Below are positions 26,496 through 36,520 of a stretch of 64,000 nucleotides of DNA, in pieces (position 1 is the first letter of the stretch; each line of letters starts with the position of its first letter). The notes under the pieces are model-generated. The model made no database searches. It saw nothing but the letters and a program-made list of their open reading frames with translations, and was not told the origin of the DNA. This stretch comes from Nonomuraea thailandensis. Lineage in GTDB: Bacteria > Actinomycetota > Actinomycetes > Streptosporangiales > Streptosporangiaceae. The stretch is taken from positions 248,001 to 312,000 of the forward strand of contig NZ_JAMZEB010000001.1 in NCBI RefSeq assembly GCF_024172165.1. Reading direction: 5' to 3'. The position numbers were made by a program, and so were the translations under genes.

Positions 26496-29423
26496 TCAGC
26501 TCAGCGGGATGGCGTCCAAGACGCGGGTGGGGATCACCTGCACATTGCTGGTCTGCTGCACCTGCGTCCTGTGTCCGGCGTTGATCAGCCACACCGACGC
26601 CGAGTCGGGGGACTTGACGTAGGTGCCGTCGGCGATCTGGGTGGGCAAGGCATCCCAGACCCGCGCAGGGATCTCGTGCAACGGTCTGGTTCCGTAACCG
26701 GCCTCGTCGCGCTCAGCTCCGCTGATGAACGGAATCTTCGCGCCACCGACCACCGCAGCCTCGGACGTGCTGCCGCTCTTACCGATCCTGGTGCCGTCGG
26801 CGATCTGGGTGGGCAAGGCATCCCAGACCCGCGCAGGGATCTCGTGCAACGGTCTGGTTCCGTAACCGGCCTCGTCGCGCTCAGCTCCGCTGATGAACGG
26901 AATCTTCGCGCCACCGACCACCGCAGCCTCGGACGTGCTGCCGCTCTTACCGATCCTGGTGCCGTCGGCGATCTGGGTGGGCAAGGCATCCCAGACCCGC
27001 GCAGGGATCTCGTGCAACGGTCTGGTTCCGTAACCGGCCTCGTCGCGCTCAGCTCCGCTGATGAACGGAATCTTCGCGCCACCGACCACCGCAGCCTCGG
27101 ACGTGCTGCCGCTCTTACCGATCCTGGTGCCGTCGGCGATCTGGGTGGGCAAGGCATCCCAGACCCGCGCAGGGATCTCGTGCAACGGTCTGGTTCCGTA
27201 ACCGGCCTCGTCGCGCTCAGCTCCGCTGATGAACGGAATCTTCGCGCCACCGACCACCGCAGCCTCGGACGTGCTGCCGCTCTTACCGATCCTGGTGCCG
27301 TCGGCGATCTGGGTGGGCAAGGCATCCCAGACCCGCGCCGGAAGCCTCCGGAGTGGCTTATTACTGTACCCGGCGGCCTCCAGCTCTGCCGTATTCGCGA
27401 AGGCGACCTTTGCCCCGCCGACGATGCCGCCCTGAGTGGAGGTTTCGCCCTTGCCGATGCGCGTCCCGTCCGCGATCTTTGTGGGCAGGGCGTCCCAGAC
27501 CCGCGCCGGGATCTTCTGCAGCGATCTGGTTCCGTAACCGACCTCGTCGCGCTCAGCTCCGCTGATGAACGGAATCTTCGCGCCACCGACCACCGCAGCC
27601 TCGGACGTGCTGCCGCTCTTACCGATCCTGGTGCCGTCGGCGATCTTCGTGGGCAGGGCGGCGAAGACCCGCGCCGGTACCGTCTGGACCTTCTGAGTCC
27701 AGTTGGTGCCGTGTCCGGCGTCGATGACCTCCTGGGGGGAGTTGAAACTGACCTGGGCGCCTCCGACGATGGCCGCCACCGGGCTGGCGCCGTTGGAGGC
27801 CTGAATGAGGGTGCCGTCGATGATCTGGGTGGGAAGTGCGTTGAACACCCGGGCGGGAACGCCCTGGACCTTGGAGGTCCAGTTGGTGCCGTAGCCGGCG
27901 TCGATGATCTCCTGGGCGGAGGCGAAGTTGATGCGGGCGCCGCCGACCATGGCCGCCACCGGGGTGCCGGGCGCCTGGAGCAGGGTCCCGTCATACGGGA
28001 CGGTGGGAATGGCGTGGAAGTGCCGGGCTGGGACCGCGCGTACCTTGCTGGCCCAGTTGGTGCCGTGTCCGGCGTCGATGACCTCCTGGGCGGAGGCGAA
28101 GTTGATGCGGGCGCCGCCGGCGATGGCCGCCACGGGGGTGGAGGATCCGCCTCCGGTGCCCTGGATGAGGGTGCCGTTGCGGGGCATGAACCCCAGCCGG
28201 TTGTAGCTGCCGCCAGAGATGATCACCACTTTGGAGGTCCAGTCGCCGCCATGGCCGGTGTCGATCACTTCTTGGGCGTTGTTGTAGGGCACCAAGGCGC
28301 CGCCCAGCGTGGCGGCCACCGGCAGGTCGGTGCCGTCGGATCGGGCCTGCACTAGGGTACCGTCGGCCGGTTCCTGGTTCATGTGATCGCGGGCATCGAT
28401 CGACCAGTCGGAGATCTTCACCGGGTTGCCGCAGTTGACCGGCGCTGCGCACGAGTCCTGCCAGACGGGGGCGCCTCCCACGAAGAGGTATACGCGGCCT
28501 CGCTGGTCCACTGCCGAGGAGGCGTTGCGCGGGGTGGCCGGCCCGGCGTTGATGACGGCTTGCGTGGTCGGGCGTGGGGTGCTGTTGCAGATGTTGTCGT
28601 TGCAGGTGGCCTGCCACACCGGGGCGCCGCCGACCATCTTGTAGATTCGGCCGGTGTCGGTGGTCCGCAACAGGGTGCCATCGGCCAGGCCACGCACGTC
28701 GGCCACCGGGGTCGGGCCCGGGGTCGGACCCGAGGTGCTGGAGCCGGGCGGCTGACCGTATCCGCCGCCACCGCCCTGCAGCATTCTGCGGGTACAGCGG
28801 GTGTCCGGCGGGCTCTGCCAGCTGCAGATAATCGAATCTGTGGGGATCTTGGCCCAGCGGTAGCTGATGAACGTGCCGTTTATGCACCACCAGGTGCCCA
28901 TGATGTTGTAGCGCGCCACATGGTCGGTGTTTTTGTAGGCGACCCGCGCGAATTGCACATAGGGCTGCGCGTAGCCTACTGTGCGGGGAGGAATCTTTAC
29001 CATCAGCCCGAATTTTATGGCGATTTCGTTCTCTACCTTGGTGACCACGCCGACCGACCGGGAGGCTCCGACCACCCTGGAGATCTCCAGCGAGGTGTTC
29101 ACGCTGGTCTCCACCCCCAGTGTCTCTTTTTCCGTGATGTCGAAGGTGTGCGTTATCTCGGTTGGATTGCCGTTGGCGTGCCAGTACAGCTTACCCCGGG
29201 GTTCGATGTCGTTGCCCGCAGCCAGAATCTCTACGGTGGCGTCACTCGGTTGCGGGCTGCCACACAGATAGGGTGGCGAGGTAATATCTCCCGGCGGATA
29301 ATCGTTGGCTTTCAAAGCGGCGGTGACGAGCGGCGGCGCCTGTGCGGCGGATGCCTCAACTGGTGCCAGGCTTACTGCCATCAGGGTGGCCAGTCCGATG
29401 GCACAGCGTTTCCAGAATTTCAT
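26496..29423 (-). CDS. Secreted protein: aerolysin-like N-terminal region plus tandem propeller-type repeats
   Basis: About 975 residues from the ATG at 29423 (a TTG five codons upstream is the alternative). A Sec signal peptide is clear (KFWKRCAIGLATLMAVS...ASA). Residues ~50-210 contain a Ser/Thr- and Val-rich beta region (THTFDITEKETLGVETSVNT, then RSVGVVTKVENEIAIKFG) whose alternating pattern resembles the membrane-insertion region of aerolysin/ETX-MTX2 pore-forming toxins; this is inference. From ~225 to the end there are a dozen or more ~56-residue repeats built on DGT-x(7-14)-VGGA, with PARVWDALPT spacers in the later ones. Four of these are identical at DNA level (see the repeat entry). 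Two Cys-rich early repeats may form disulfides. It could be an extracellular binding or toxin protein. Confidence 0.75.
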   Translation of the reverse strand: MKFWKRCAIGLATLMAVSLAPVEASAAQAPPLVTAALKANDYPPGDITSPPYLCGSPQPSDATVEILAAGNDIEPRGKLYWHANGNPTEITHTFDITEKETLGVETSVNTSLEISRVVGASRSVGVVTKVENEIAIKFGLMVKIPPRTVGYAQPYVQFARVAYKNTDHVARYNIMGTWWCINGTFISYRWAKIPTDSIICSWQSPPDTRCTRRMLQGGGGGYGQPPGSSTSGPTPGPTPVADVRGLADGTLLRTTDTGRIYKMVGGAPVWQATCNDNICNSTPRPTTQAVINAGPATPRNASSAVDQRGRVYLFVGGAPVWQDSCAAPVNCGNPVKISDWSIDARDHMNQEPADGTLVQARSDGTDLPVAATLGGALVPYNNAQEVIDTGHGGDWTSKVVIISGGSYNRLGFMPRNGTLIQGTGGGSSTPVAAIAGGARINFASAQEVIDAGHGTNWASKVRAVPARHFHAIPTVPYDGTLLQAPGTPVAAMVGGARINFASAQEIIDAGYGTNWTSKVQGVPARVFNALPTQIIDGTLIQASNGASPVAAIVGGAQVSFNSPQEVIDAGHGTNWTQKVQTVPARVFAALPTKIADGTRIGKSGSTSEAAVVGGAKIPFISGAERDEVGYGTRSLQKIPARVWDALPTKIADGTRIGKGETSTQGGIVGGAKVAFANTAELEAAGYSNKPLRRLPARVWDALPTQIADGTRIGKSGSTSEAAVVGGAKIPFISGAERDEAGYGTRPLHEIPARVWDALPTQIADGTRIGKSGSTSEAAVVGGAKIPFISGAERDEAGYGTRPLHEIPARVWDALPTQIADGTRIGKSGSTSEAAVVGGAKIPFISGAERDEAGYGTRPLHEIPARVWDALPTQIADGTRIGKSGSTSEAAVVGGAKIPFISGAERDEAGYGTRPLHEIPARVWDALPTQIADGTYVKSPDSASVWLINAGHRTQVQQTSNVQVIPTRVLDAIPLS
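26623..27338. repeat. Four identical 168-bp tandem repeats within a coding gene
   Basis: Units start at 26623, 26791, 26959 and 27127 and appear identical base for base; a fifth, partial copy starts at 27295 and diverges near 27339. Each unit encodes 56 residues in frame (core GGAKIPFISGAERDEAGYGT). Identity including third codon positions means very recent duplication or ongoing gene conversion, and the copy number should be prone to change by slippage or recombination. Confidence 0.95.
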
Positions 29424-29695
29424 GATCTTCGCTTTCAATCGGGGTTACCGAACAGCAACGTGAGTGCGGCGCTCTATCCGGAGGACAGGTGTGATCGCCG
29501 CTTGAAACGCGGCCACCACCGGACGCGGGTGCATGCCGCCTCGCCACAATCGGACGGGCCATCATCGTGCTGCATATCTCTTGCTTCCCTCGCGCGTTTG
29601 AAAATAGCCGCGAGACAAGCAAACTCATGACATATGAGGAGCGCGGGTAGATTAGATGCCCTGCCAAAAGAGATCCTTTCTACCACTTCACTAGC

Positions 29696-31327
29696 CTATT
29701 CGTTGATCATCGCGGCATCCCGAGGCGTCCCTTTTTTTGTTGAACCATATCTGACTAGGTCGATCTGAGCTCCTACCCCTATTCCGCGGCCTCGAATGGA
29801 GCAGGATGAAAAGGGCCTCGTGGATCGATGACTCACTAGCCCAGTTGACGATGACGGCCCTGTGACGCCCGGCTGCGCGGCCGGTAAGCTTGGCCAGGCG
29901 TGTCGTAGAGCCGGGCCTTTGGGGTAACTGTCGTATTCCTGGAGGCTGATGGTGGTGACGGGTGAGCCGTTGGCGGTGAGGATGCGCTGGTCGGTGACGG
30001 GCCAGAGGTTGCCGTCGTCGAGGAGGTAGCCGGGCAGTTTGCCGGTGGCCTGGACGGCCGGTAGGCGGGCGTGCAGGGAGGCTCCGTAGGGGATCTGGTG
30101 GAAGGTCTGGGAGGAGACATTCACCCGGTTGCCCGTCAGAGCGGTGTAGACGCCGAGCTCCTGGATTTGCAGGCGTCGGGCTCCGGTGATGAAGGTCGCC
30201 GGTAGGCCAGGGGCGTGGATGCCGTATCCGTTGAACAGGGTGGCGACCTGGGAGTTGGTCAGGTCTGCGCAGGTTCGGCCGGTGAGTAGGTCGAAGCCGA
30301 AGTGGCCCAGGGTGTGGGGCGGCTCGTTGGCGGTCGATTGGAGGACGTCGATGGGGACGCGGCCGCATTCGCCCTGAGGTGTGACCCTGGCGTGTTTGTC
30401 GGGCTTGGAGACCAGGCCGGGGCCTTCGGTGTAGGTGCCGGGAAGCAGGCCGTTGGGGTAGGGGTGGACGCGCAGGTCGTTGCGGTCCAGGAACTCCAGC
30501 ACGGTGCCGGTGGCGTTGGGACCGTTGCTGGCCACGACGAACGCCTGGAGCGCGTCGGAGTAGTGCCAGTCCACGGAGAAGCCGTTGAGCACCGAGAAGC
30601 TGCGATCGTTGCCCGCGGCCTTCGGCTGCCAGCCGGTGGCGGTGAACACCTCCACACCGCTCTGGAAGGTGGGATCGGCCGAGCGCCAGGCGAACTGCCC
30701 CGCGCCGTTGCTCAGGGCGCCGCGGCCGGTGGTGTCGGTGAACAGCAGGTAGAACTTGCCGCCCAGGTAGACGGTGCTGGGCTGGCCGGCGCCGTACTTG
30801 TTGGGCCGATCGACCTCGAAGGCCGGGGTGATGATGGGCCGGCCCTGGTTGAGCCGCCGCCACTGCAGGCCGTTGGTGCTGGTGGCCACGCCGATCTGGG
30901 TCAATTCCGGCGATCCGTCCCGGGAGCCGCCGTAGTACATGTAGTAGGTGCCGTCGACCCGCAGGACCGATGGATCGCAGGTGTGCTGGTCCCAGCCGGT
31001 CGCCGTGCCGTCGAAGACCCGCACCTGCTGGCCGCCGCCGGGAGCGGTGAACGGCCCGCCGAGCGAGGTCGACTCGGCGTACAGGATGTCATCGCCGGCG
31101 ACAGCCCCGCCGGAAAGCTGACTGCACCACCACATGCGATAGCGACCATCCGCCATGACCGACGGCGCATAGTCATACACATTCCGGGTGATCAGGCCTC
31201 CGGAATGTGAACGATAGGAATCGGTCGGCAACGTGACGGGCGCGCCGATATTCGAACCCTCGGCCACACCACCGCCGGCACCGATGCCGGCGAAAAGGCT
31301 CGTGACGAGTGCGAGGGCACGCAACAT
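29696..31327 (-). CDS. Secreted GH43-like beta-propeller protein
   Basis: About 543 residues from the ATG at 31327, which begins a good signal peptide (MLRALALVTSLFAGIGAG); the frame is open 26 codons further upstream. The N-terminal ~330 residues look like a five-bladed glycosidase propeller: YDYAPSVMADGRYRMWW, HTCDPSVLRVDGTYYMYYGG, GQPSTVYLGGKFYLLFTD, each a blade with an acidic residue at the expected place. The C-terminal ~200 residues carry a repeat-like domain (LLDDGNLWPVTDQRILTANG) recalling the repeats of the neighbouring secreted protein. It may act on plant or microbial polysaccharide; catalytic competence is not shown. The last ~50 residues are low complexity and could follow a frameshift. 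Confidence 0.65.
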   Translation of the reverse strand: MLRALALVTSLFAGIGAGGGVAEGSNIGAPVTLPTDSYRSHSGGLITRNVYDYAPSVMADGRYRMWWCSQLSGGAVAGDDILYAESTSLGGPFTAPGGGQQVRVFDGTATGWDQHTCDPSVLRVDGTYYMYYGGSRDGSPELTQIGVATSTNGLQWRRLNQGRPIITPAFEVDRPNKYGAGQPSTVYLGGKFYLLFTDTTGRGALSNGAGQFAWRSADPTFQSGVEVFTATGWQPKAAGNDRSFSVLNGFSVDWHYSDALQAFVVASNGPNATGTVLEFLDRNDLRVHPYPNGLLPGTYTEGPGLVSKPDKHARVTPQGECGRVPIDVLQSTANEPPHTLGHFGFDLLTGRTCADLTNSQVATLFNGYGIHAPGLPATFITGARRLQIQELGVYTALTGNRVNVSSQTFHQIPYGASLHARLPAVQATGKLPGYLLDDGNLWPVTDQRILTANGSPVTTISLQEYDSYPKGPALRHAWPSLPAAQPGVTGPSSSTGLVSHRSTRPFSSCSIRGRGIGVGAQIDLVRYGSTKKGTPRDAAMINE

Positions 31328-31560
31328 GAACCGTCTCAACCTGGTTCTCTTTCTCACGCGGCGGATGCAAAGCTGAGCAAGGACCCGGCTCACGCTCTCA
31401 TCCACTGAATGGTTCAGGATCCTCTGACACAGAGAGGCCCTGCTCGATAATGTGTTCTGGACCGTTCATGACGATGTCGCCGATGCTCGAGATAGACGCA
31501 AAGCGATATCGGTCTTGAAAGTTTGATAAACTGGTCGAAAGAATCAGCAAGATACACCGT

Positions 31561-31635
31561 GTTGCAGTATGACATACTGTGCAACTCGTCAATAAGCGCC
31601 ATAATGGCCAATCTTGGCAGATTTTCTGCCAAGAT
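31561..31635. promoter_or_regulatory. Pair of adjacent inverted repeats
   Basis: Two hairpins lie side by side: 31561-31585 (GTTGCAGTATG against CATACTGTGCAAC, with a two-base bulge) and 31611-31635 (ATCTTGGCAG against CTGCCAAGAT, 10 bp perfect, loop ATTTT). They sit between the propeller gene and the IS256 relic in an AT-richer patch. They might be an operator or leader of the minus-strand gene, or the remnant of an IS end. Confidence 0.4.
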
Positions 31636-31899
31636 CCCCAGCAGCCAGCCATAACCAGCACTGGCGGTGTGTTCCCCGGAGTGGGGTGCGCGGGCACCTT
31701 CCAGTCCCGCTCGCCGCCCAGGAGTTCGCACGGCAGATCCGTGTGTCGGGCGTGCCGGCTCGTGTCCATCGTCACATGTGCCATCGCCCATCGGGTAAGG
31801 CCGTTCGTCCTGGCCGCACCGAGATGCGGTGCAAATGGGGACGAGCATAGGTTGCGTGCTGAACCGACCAAAGTTCGCACCACGCAAGGACCTACGCTC

Positions 31900-33236
31900 G
31901 TGCCGCGCACGCTACCGCCGGTTCAGGCCATCCGCACCGAGATCGACGCCCGGTTCCCCTGCGATCGTGACCTGGTCGAGGTGATCGAGGACGTCGCCCG
32001 GCCCGCCGCCCGCCCGATCATCCAGACCGCCGTCGAAGCCGAGGTCGAGGCCTTCCTCCGGCCGCGCCCGCTACCATCGCGCCGCCACCATCTCCGCAGA
32101 CCGCAGCGAAGAGACGAAGGTGCGGCCTGGTCACCGCAACGGGCACTGCCCGACCACCGTCAAGACCAGCAGCGGGCCGATCACCATCGCCCGCCCGCGG
32201 CGGCGCGGCACCACCGAGAAGTTCGCCTCCCGCCTGTTCGACACCGGCGCCAGCCGCACCCACACGCTGGACGCTCGTCATCGTCTCCTTCACGCGCCGC
32301 CTGTCCACGCGTGACCTCGAAGACGCGCTGGCCGACGCGCTCGGCCCAGAAGCCGCGCTGTCCAAGTCCACGGCCTCGACCATCTGCGAGGCCATCATCG
32401 CCGAGTACGACGCCTGGTGCCGCCGCGACCGGCATCGAGCTGGACTACCTGTTCTGCGACGCCTCGCACTTCAACATGCACGACGGCAGCCGGGCCGAAC
32501 CCATCCTGGCCGCCTGGGGCATCACCGCCCCAAGCAAACCCGTCTTCATCAGCCCGGCCCGCCGCCGGCTCGGAGTCCACCGACGCCTGGCACGACTTCC
32601 TCACCAACCTGACCGCTCGCGGCCTGCGCCCGCCGCTACTCCTCGTCTCCGAGGCGCACCCGGCCTGATCAGTGCCGCCGAGCAGACCTTTCCGTCCTCG
32701 CTGCACCAGCGATGTCTCCCCCATCGGGCCCGCACCGAACTGGCCAAGGCCAACGCCGCAGACCAGCCCGCGGCAAAGGCCGCCTATGGGCAGAACTTCT
32801 ACCTCAGCAGCCTCAGCGACGACATCAAGCCCGGCCAGCACCTCAACGACTGAATCCAGCGACGCATCGACGCCTTCGCCGAAGCCTGGGCCAGCCGCAA
32901 CCCGGCGCGGCCAAGTGCCTGCTCACCGACCGCCCAGAGCTCGACCACCGCCCTGCGCTTCCCGATCGAGCAGCACAAGTGCGTACGGCACTTCAACCCC
33001 ATCGAGCGCACCTTCGACAAAACCCGCCGCCGCGTCAAGACCATCGGCCATTCCCCCAGCGAACCAACTGCCTCTCTCTCATGCGGGCCGTACTCGACCG
33101 ACCCGCCCGCAGCTGGCACGACTTCACCATGACCAGCACCGGCTGCGCATCCTGCACGACCTCCGCCGAGCTCTCCTTCACCCACCTCTACCCGGCCGAC
33201 AACCCGACCTTGGCACCCGTCACCGAGGCCGCCTAA
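31900..33236 (+). pseudogene. IS256-family transposase, multiply frameshifted
   Basis: The series of IS256 blocks is present in order but in different frames: EVIEDVARPAARPIIQTAVE, then RPGHRNGHCPTTVKTSSGPI, then TEKFASRLFDTGASRT, then SKSTASTICEAIIAEYDAW, then GIELDYLFCDASHFNMHD (site of a catalytic Asp), and the C-terminal KCVRHFNPIERTF near 32980. At least four indels separate them. The element is dead. The stop at 33234-33236 probably corresponds to the original C-terminus. The 31406-31899 stretch before it has no supported gene. Confidence 0.75.
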
Positions 33237-33347
33237 GCTCCGGCCACGGCCGCTACGTCGTCGAGGTAGTTACACCGCTCCGAGGACGCGGCCTCTGGGC
33301 ACAGAGGGGGTGACCGCCTGATCGCGGTCTGACGTAAGGGTACGGAT

Positions 33348-33746
33348 ATGGACAGCAGGTCTCCCACGACACGAGATCACGAGATCGTCTCAGCGATCAA
33401 CCGGCGTACCGGCGCAGGGTTGAGGATCGTCGGCCGTGCTCTGCAGGGGAGGGTCGGCGGTGCCATCTACGCCGAGTGGCCGGACGGCCGACAAGCCGTG
33501 GTGACGCGATTCGTGGGCTCACTCGCCGAGGCCAAGCGTACGGCCGACGCGCTTGCCTATGTCCGTGACCGCGGGCTCCCGGTGCCCAGGCACGATCTTG
33601 TGGTCGACTTGGATGACGAGGTGATGTTCGTGCAGGAACGGCTTCGCGGCGCACCGCCCCGGCGGCTGACCCCGGGGACGATAGACGCGATCGTAGAGAT
33701 CAACGACCGTTTCGTCGGCTGCTGTGCCTTGATTGCGAGCGGCTGA
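33348..33746 (+). pseudogene. Truncated aminoglycoside phosphotransferase-like kinase (N-terminal lobe)
   Basis: 132 residues with the small-lobe pattern of APH/choline-kinase-like enzymes: GRVGGAIYAEWPDGRQAVVTRF (glycine loop and beta strands with the ATP-binding region), an Ala-rich helix, DRGLPVPRHDLVV, and a hinge-like VMFVQERLRG. It stops at 33746, just before an IS5-family transposase, and the large lobe with HxD/DxD is absent. It was most likely cut by the IS insertion. No matching 3' half is found after the IS. Confidence 0.55.
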
Positions 33747-33777
33747 CTAATTGTGGTGATCTTGTCACGATGAGTGC

Positions 33778-34735
33778 ATGGGGCGTGGTGACTTGACGAA
33801 CGCCGAGTGGGAGCGACTCCAACCGCTGCTGCCCGAGGGTAGCCTGCGGGGCGGGCGCTGGAACGACCACCGGCAGACGATCAATGGCGTGTTGTACGGG
33901 GCCCGGACCGGGCTGCCGTGGCGGGACCTGCCCGAACGGTTCGGCTCCTGGGTCACGGTCTACAAGCGGCACCGCCGCTGGCCGGGCGACGGCACCTGGC
34001 AGAGGCTGCTGACCGAGATCCAGGCCGGACAGGACGCCGAGGGCCGCCTGGACTGGGACATCGCCGTGGACTCCACCACGGTGCGGGCGCACCAGCACGC
34101 CGCCGGCGCGCCCCGCGGGCCATTCCCGCCGCCCGCGCCGGGGCGGCAAAGGGGGACGCCGCCAGGACAAAGCGGGGCGATCCGGTGCTGACCGCGCCGG
34201 CCGCCCGGCTGGTGGAGGTGGTCAGGCCGGGGAATGCCCAGGCCGCTCCCTGGGCGGCTTCACCACCAAGATTGACCTGGCCGCGGACGGCCGCTGCCGC
34301 GCGCTGCCGCTCGTCCTGACACCCGGCCGGCACGGCGACAGCCCACAGTTCCGCACGGTGCTGAACCACAACCGCGTCCCCCGGCGCGGGCCGGGACGCC
34401 CGCGCATCCGACCCCACAGCCTGACCGCGGACAAGGCCTACTCCTCCCGCGCCAATCGCCTCTACCTACACCGCCGCAAACTCCGCCACACCATTCCAGA
34501 ACCCCGCGACCAGCACGCCAACCGGCGCCGGCGCGGCTCGGCCGGAGGGCGGCCCCACCGATTTCGACGCCGAGCGCAACAAGGCACGTAACGTCGTCGA
34601 ACGGGCGATCAACCGGCTGAAGAACTTCCGCGCCGTGGCCACCCACTACGACAAGCGCGCCTACATCTTCGTCGGCCCCGTCACCCTGGCCGCCCTGATC
34701 ATCTGGCTCCGCACCCAATCTAAGAAACAGCCCTT
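33778..34735 (+). pseudogene. IS5-family transposase, frameshifted
   Basis: It starts like an intact IS5-type protein (LTNAEWERLQPLLPE, RTGLPWRDLPERFGSW, DSTTVRAHQHAAGAP) and then breaks in a G/C run near 34140. Later parts appear in other frames: FTTKIDLAADGRCRALPLV, LTADKAYSSRANR, and NFRAVATHYDKRAYIF near the end. At least two indels are needed. The right end near 34735 reads AAGAAACAGCCCTTA, a plausible IS5-type terminal repeat; I cannot see a matching left end. Confidence 0.75.
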
Positions 34736-35414
34736 AGCGGCGTCCGCGGGCCCGTACCTGTCTGGTCCTGGAACCCGGCACCGTGGGATGGATCGGCCTC
34801 GGCGCCTTCGTCGTCTGTGTGGGGCTCGCAATACCAGCGGTTGTGGCTTGGGCGGAGCGCACTCGTCCGCACCAGCCTGAGGCCGATGCCGAAGAGGACG
34901 TTGGGTAGGCCGTGGGGATCGGGGGAGCGGAGTGATGGTCGTTCCCGCGCGGCCTCAGCCGTTGACGGTAAAGGTACACGTCTTCGACGCCAGCTTGATG
35001 CCACAGCAGCTTCAGCAGGCGCTTACTAGTCTTGTCTGCTCCCGAGTTAAGACGCTTCTGCCGCCCTGCGGCCCATTCCAGCCACGTTCCGTGAAGCACA
35101 AGCCGGATCGATTCATCTGCCCGCTCACTCGGGCTGCGCCCGGTCGTGGCTACGGCTGTAGTCTGCTGCGCACTCTCCGGAAGTGGCGGAGCAGGTACAA
35201 CGCCATCCCAGAAAGCGCGACGAGTGTCGGTACGCCCCCGAAGACCGAGGCCGATGCCATGAATGGCCAAGCAACTGCGACCGGCTTTCCGGCGGTGCCG
35301 GACTGCGTGGGGAAGGTGATGGTGACGTCTGCGGTTTCCTCGATCGCACCGCTGGCCAGCCGAAGCTTGATCCGTGGCATGGGGCATGCGCCCGATCCAA
35401 GGGCAGCACCACCG
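34736..35414. other. Decayed stretch, no intact gene
   Basis: A minus-strand frame contains ESIRLVLHGTWLEWAAGRQ around 35050-35110, which resembles the first residues of SNF2-type helicases, but nothing downstream supports this. No codon pattern continues for more than about 50 codons. I regard it as degraded sequence between relics. Confidence 0.3.
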
Positions 35415-35625
35415 GTGCGGCCTGGCCAGGCGCCGGCGAAAGTCGTGCACGGCGCCGGTGGCGGCGAGCAGGTCGCCGTCGAGGGCGCTGGCGCCGGCTT
35501 GGTCGGCGAGCCAGGCCAGGTAGGTGCGCAGCCGGGAGTGGTACCTGGTTCTGCTGGAGTCGGCCGGCGGTGAGCGCTCGAGTGCGGTGGCGTACGGGTC
35601 GGGGAGTGCGGCTGCTCGGAATCGG
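35415..35625 (-). pseudogene. Tyrosine-recombinase N-terminal fragment
   Basis: A minus-strand segment encodes LPDPYATALERSPPADSSRT, RYHSRLRTYLAWLADQAG and VHDFRRRLARP, the SAM-like core-binding domain of XerD/phage integrase-type recombinases. The catalytic RHRY domain is absent. It is a scrap of an integrase or a mobile-element recombinase. Confidence 0.5.
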
Positions 35626-35739
35626 GTTGTGTTTCCAGAAGTCACTCCCGGAGTCTGCTTCCGGAATTGCCTGATCCCGGAAGCAGAGAAGGAGTGTCGC
35701 TTCGGGCGTTCCGTCATTGCCCGGGATGGCATTGAAATA

Positions 35740-35933
35740 ACGTCACCGGGCTCGGCTGCGCGTACATCGGCATGAACGCGCCGACCGAGGCGGCCAAGGA
35801 GTCGATCCGCGCCCTGTACGACGAGGCCTGCGCCAAGGCCGGCCACACGCTCAGCAAGCGCGGCCACAGCCAGGTCGGCGACACTGACTGTCCCGGCACG
35901 ACGCTGCTGGCCTGGGTGGAATCCGGCATGTAG
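35740..35933 (+). pseudogene. Peptidoglycan amidase (PGRP/amidase_2) C-terminal fragment
   Basis: Plus-strand codons read CAYIGMNAPTEAAKESIRAL, YDEACAKAGHTLSKRGHSQV, then GDTDCPGTTLLAWVESGM and a stop at 35931-35933. The RGHSQV...TDCPG pair is the C-terminal zinc-site region of N-acetylmuramoyl-L-alanine amidases. The N-terminal half is missing, so the fragment is inactive. The following 35934-36400 stretch shows no recognisable gene. Confidence 0.6.
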
Positions 35934-36404
35934 GTCGCCCACGACCAGGTGTGACCCCGGCGGGAGGCGTTCGAAGGCGGCCTGGTGGCCGCTGTAGAGC
36001 AGGACGGAGCCGGGTGCCCGACGAGCGGCGGCGGCACCATGATCGCGTTGTCGAGGTAGTCCATCTCGTGGATGGCCGCTCACTGGGCCGCCGCGCGCCT
36101 TCTGCGACGAGGGCGTCACCCTTTCCGGCTGCGCGGTTCCAGATTGTCAAGGGGCGTCTACTGGACAGGGGTGCCTTGTCAGCACCAAGCCCAGCGCCCA
36201 GCCCGATGACGGTGACCGGTGTGCGGTCCTGGCCGGAGGACGGCAGCCAGAACGCTACGGCCGTCCTGCTTCCGCATGTTGCCCGATCCGCACCTGAAAT
36301 GAGAACGGTTCAGCGCCCGGAGGCCGAGCTCATGGCCGCGCGCGATGCGTGCACCCATGGCCCGTGGGACGATGGGGCGTTGGTGTTTTCCGAGTAGTAC
36401 GGCT

Positions 36405-36490
36405 GTTGACGGTGTTGACAGCTGTTCGTCGGCCAGCCGGTCGATCGGGATCAGGGTGCCGTCGAGGACGGTGTAGTACGGGTCCAGCCG
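36405..36490 (-). pseudogene. IS5-type DDE transposase scrap
   Basis: On the minus strand, LDPYYTVLDGTLIPIDRLAD is the start of the DDE superfamily endonuclease domain of IS5/HARBI1-like transposases, with its first catalytic Asp. Nothing else of the element is seen. It marks the right border of the decayed zone just before the peptide-modification locus. Confidence 0.5.
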
Positions 36491-36520
36491 AGATACGGCC
36501 AGAACCGGTTGATCAACACT

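Noticed and set aside
26623..27338. Repeats considered as a CRISPR array
   Set aside because: Units are 168 bp, in frame, without distinct spacers; they encode protein repeats.
26385..28355. 656-codon open frame on the plus strand
   Set aside because: It is the antisense shadow of the repeat-protein gene; its repetitive content mirrors the 168-bp repeats and it lacks a ribosome site.
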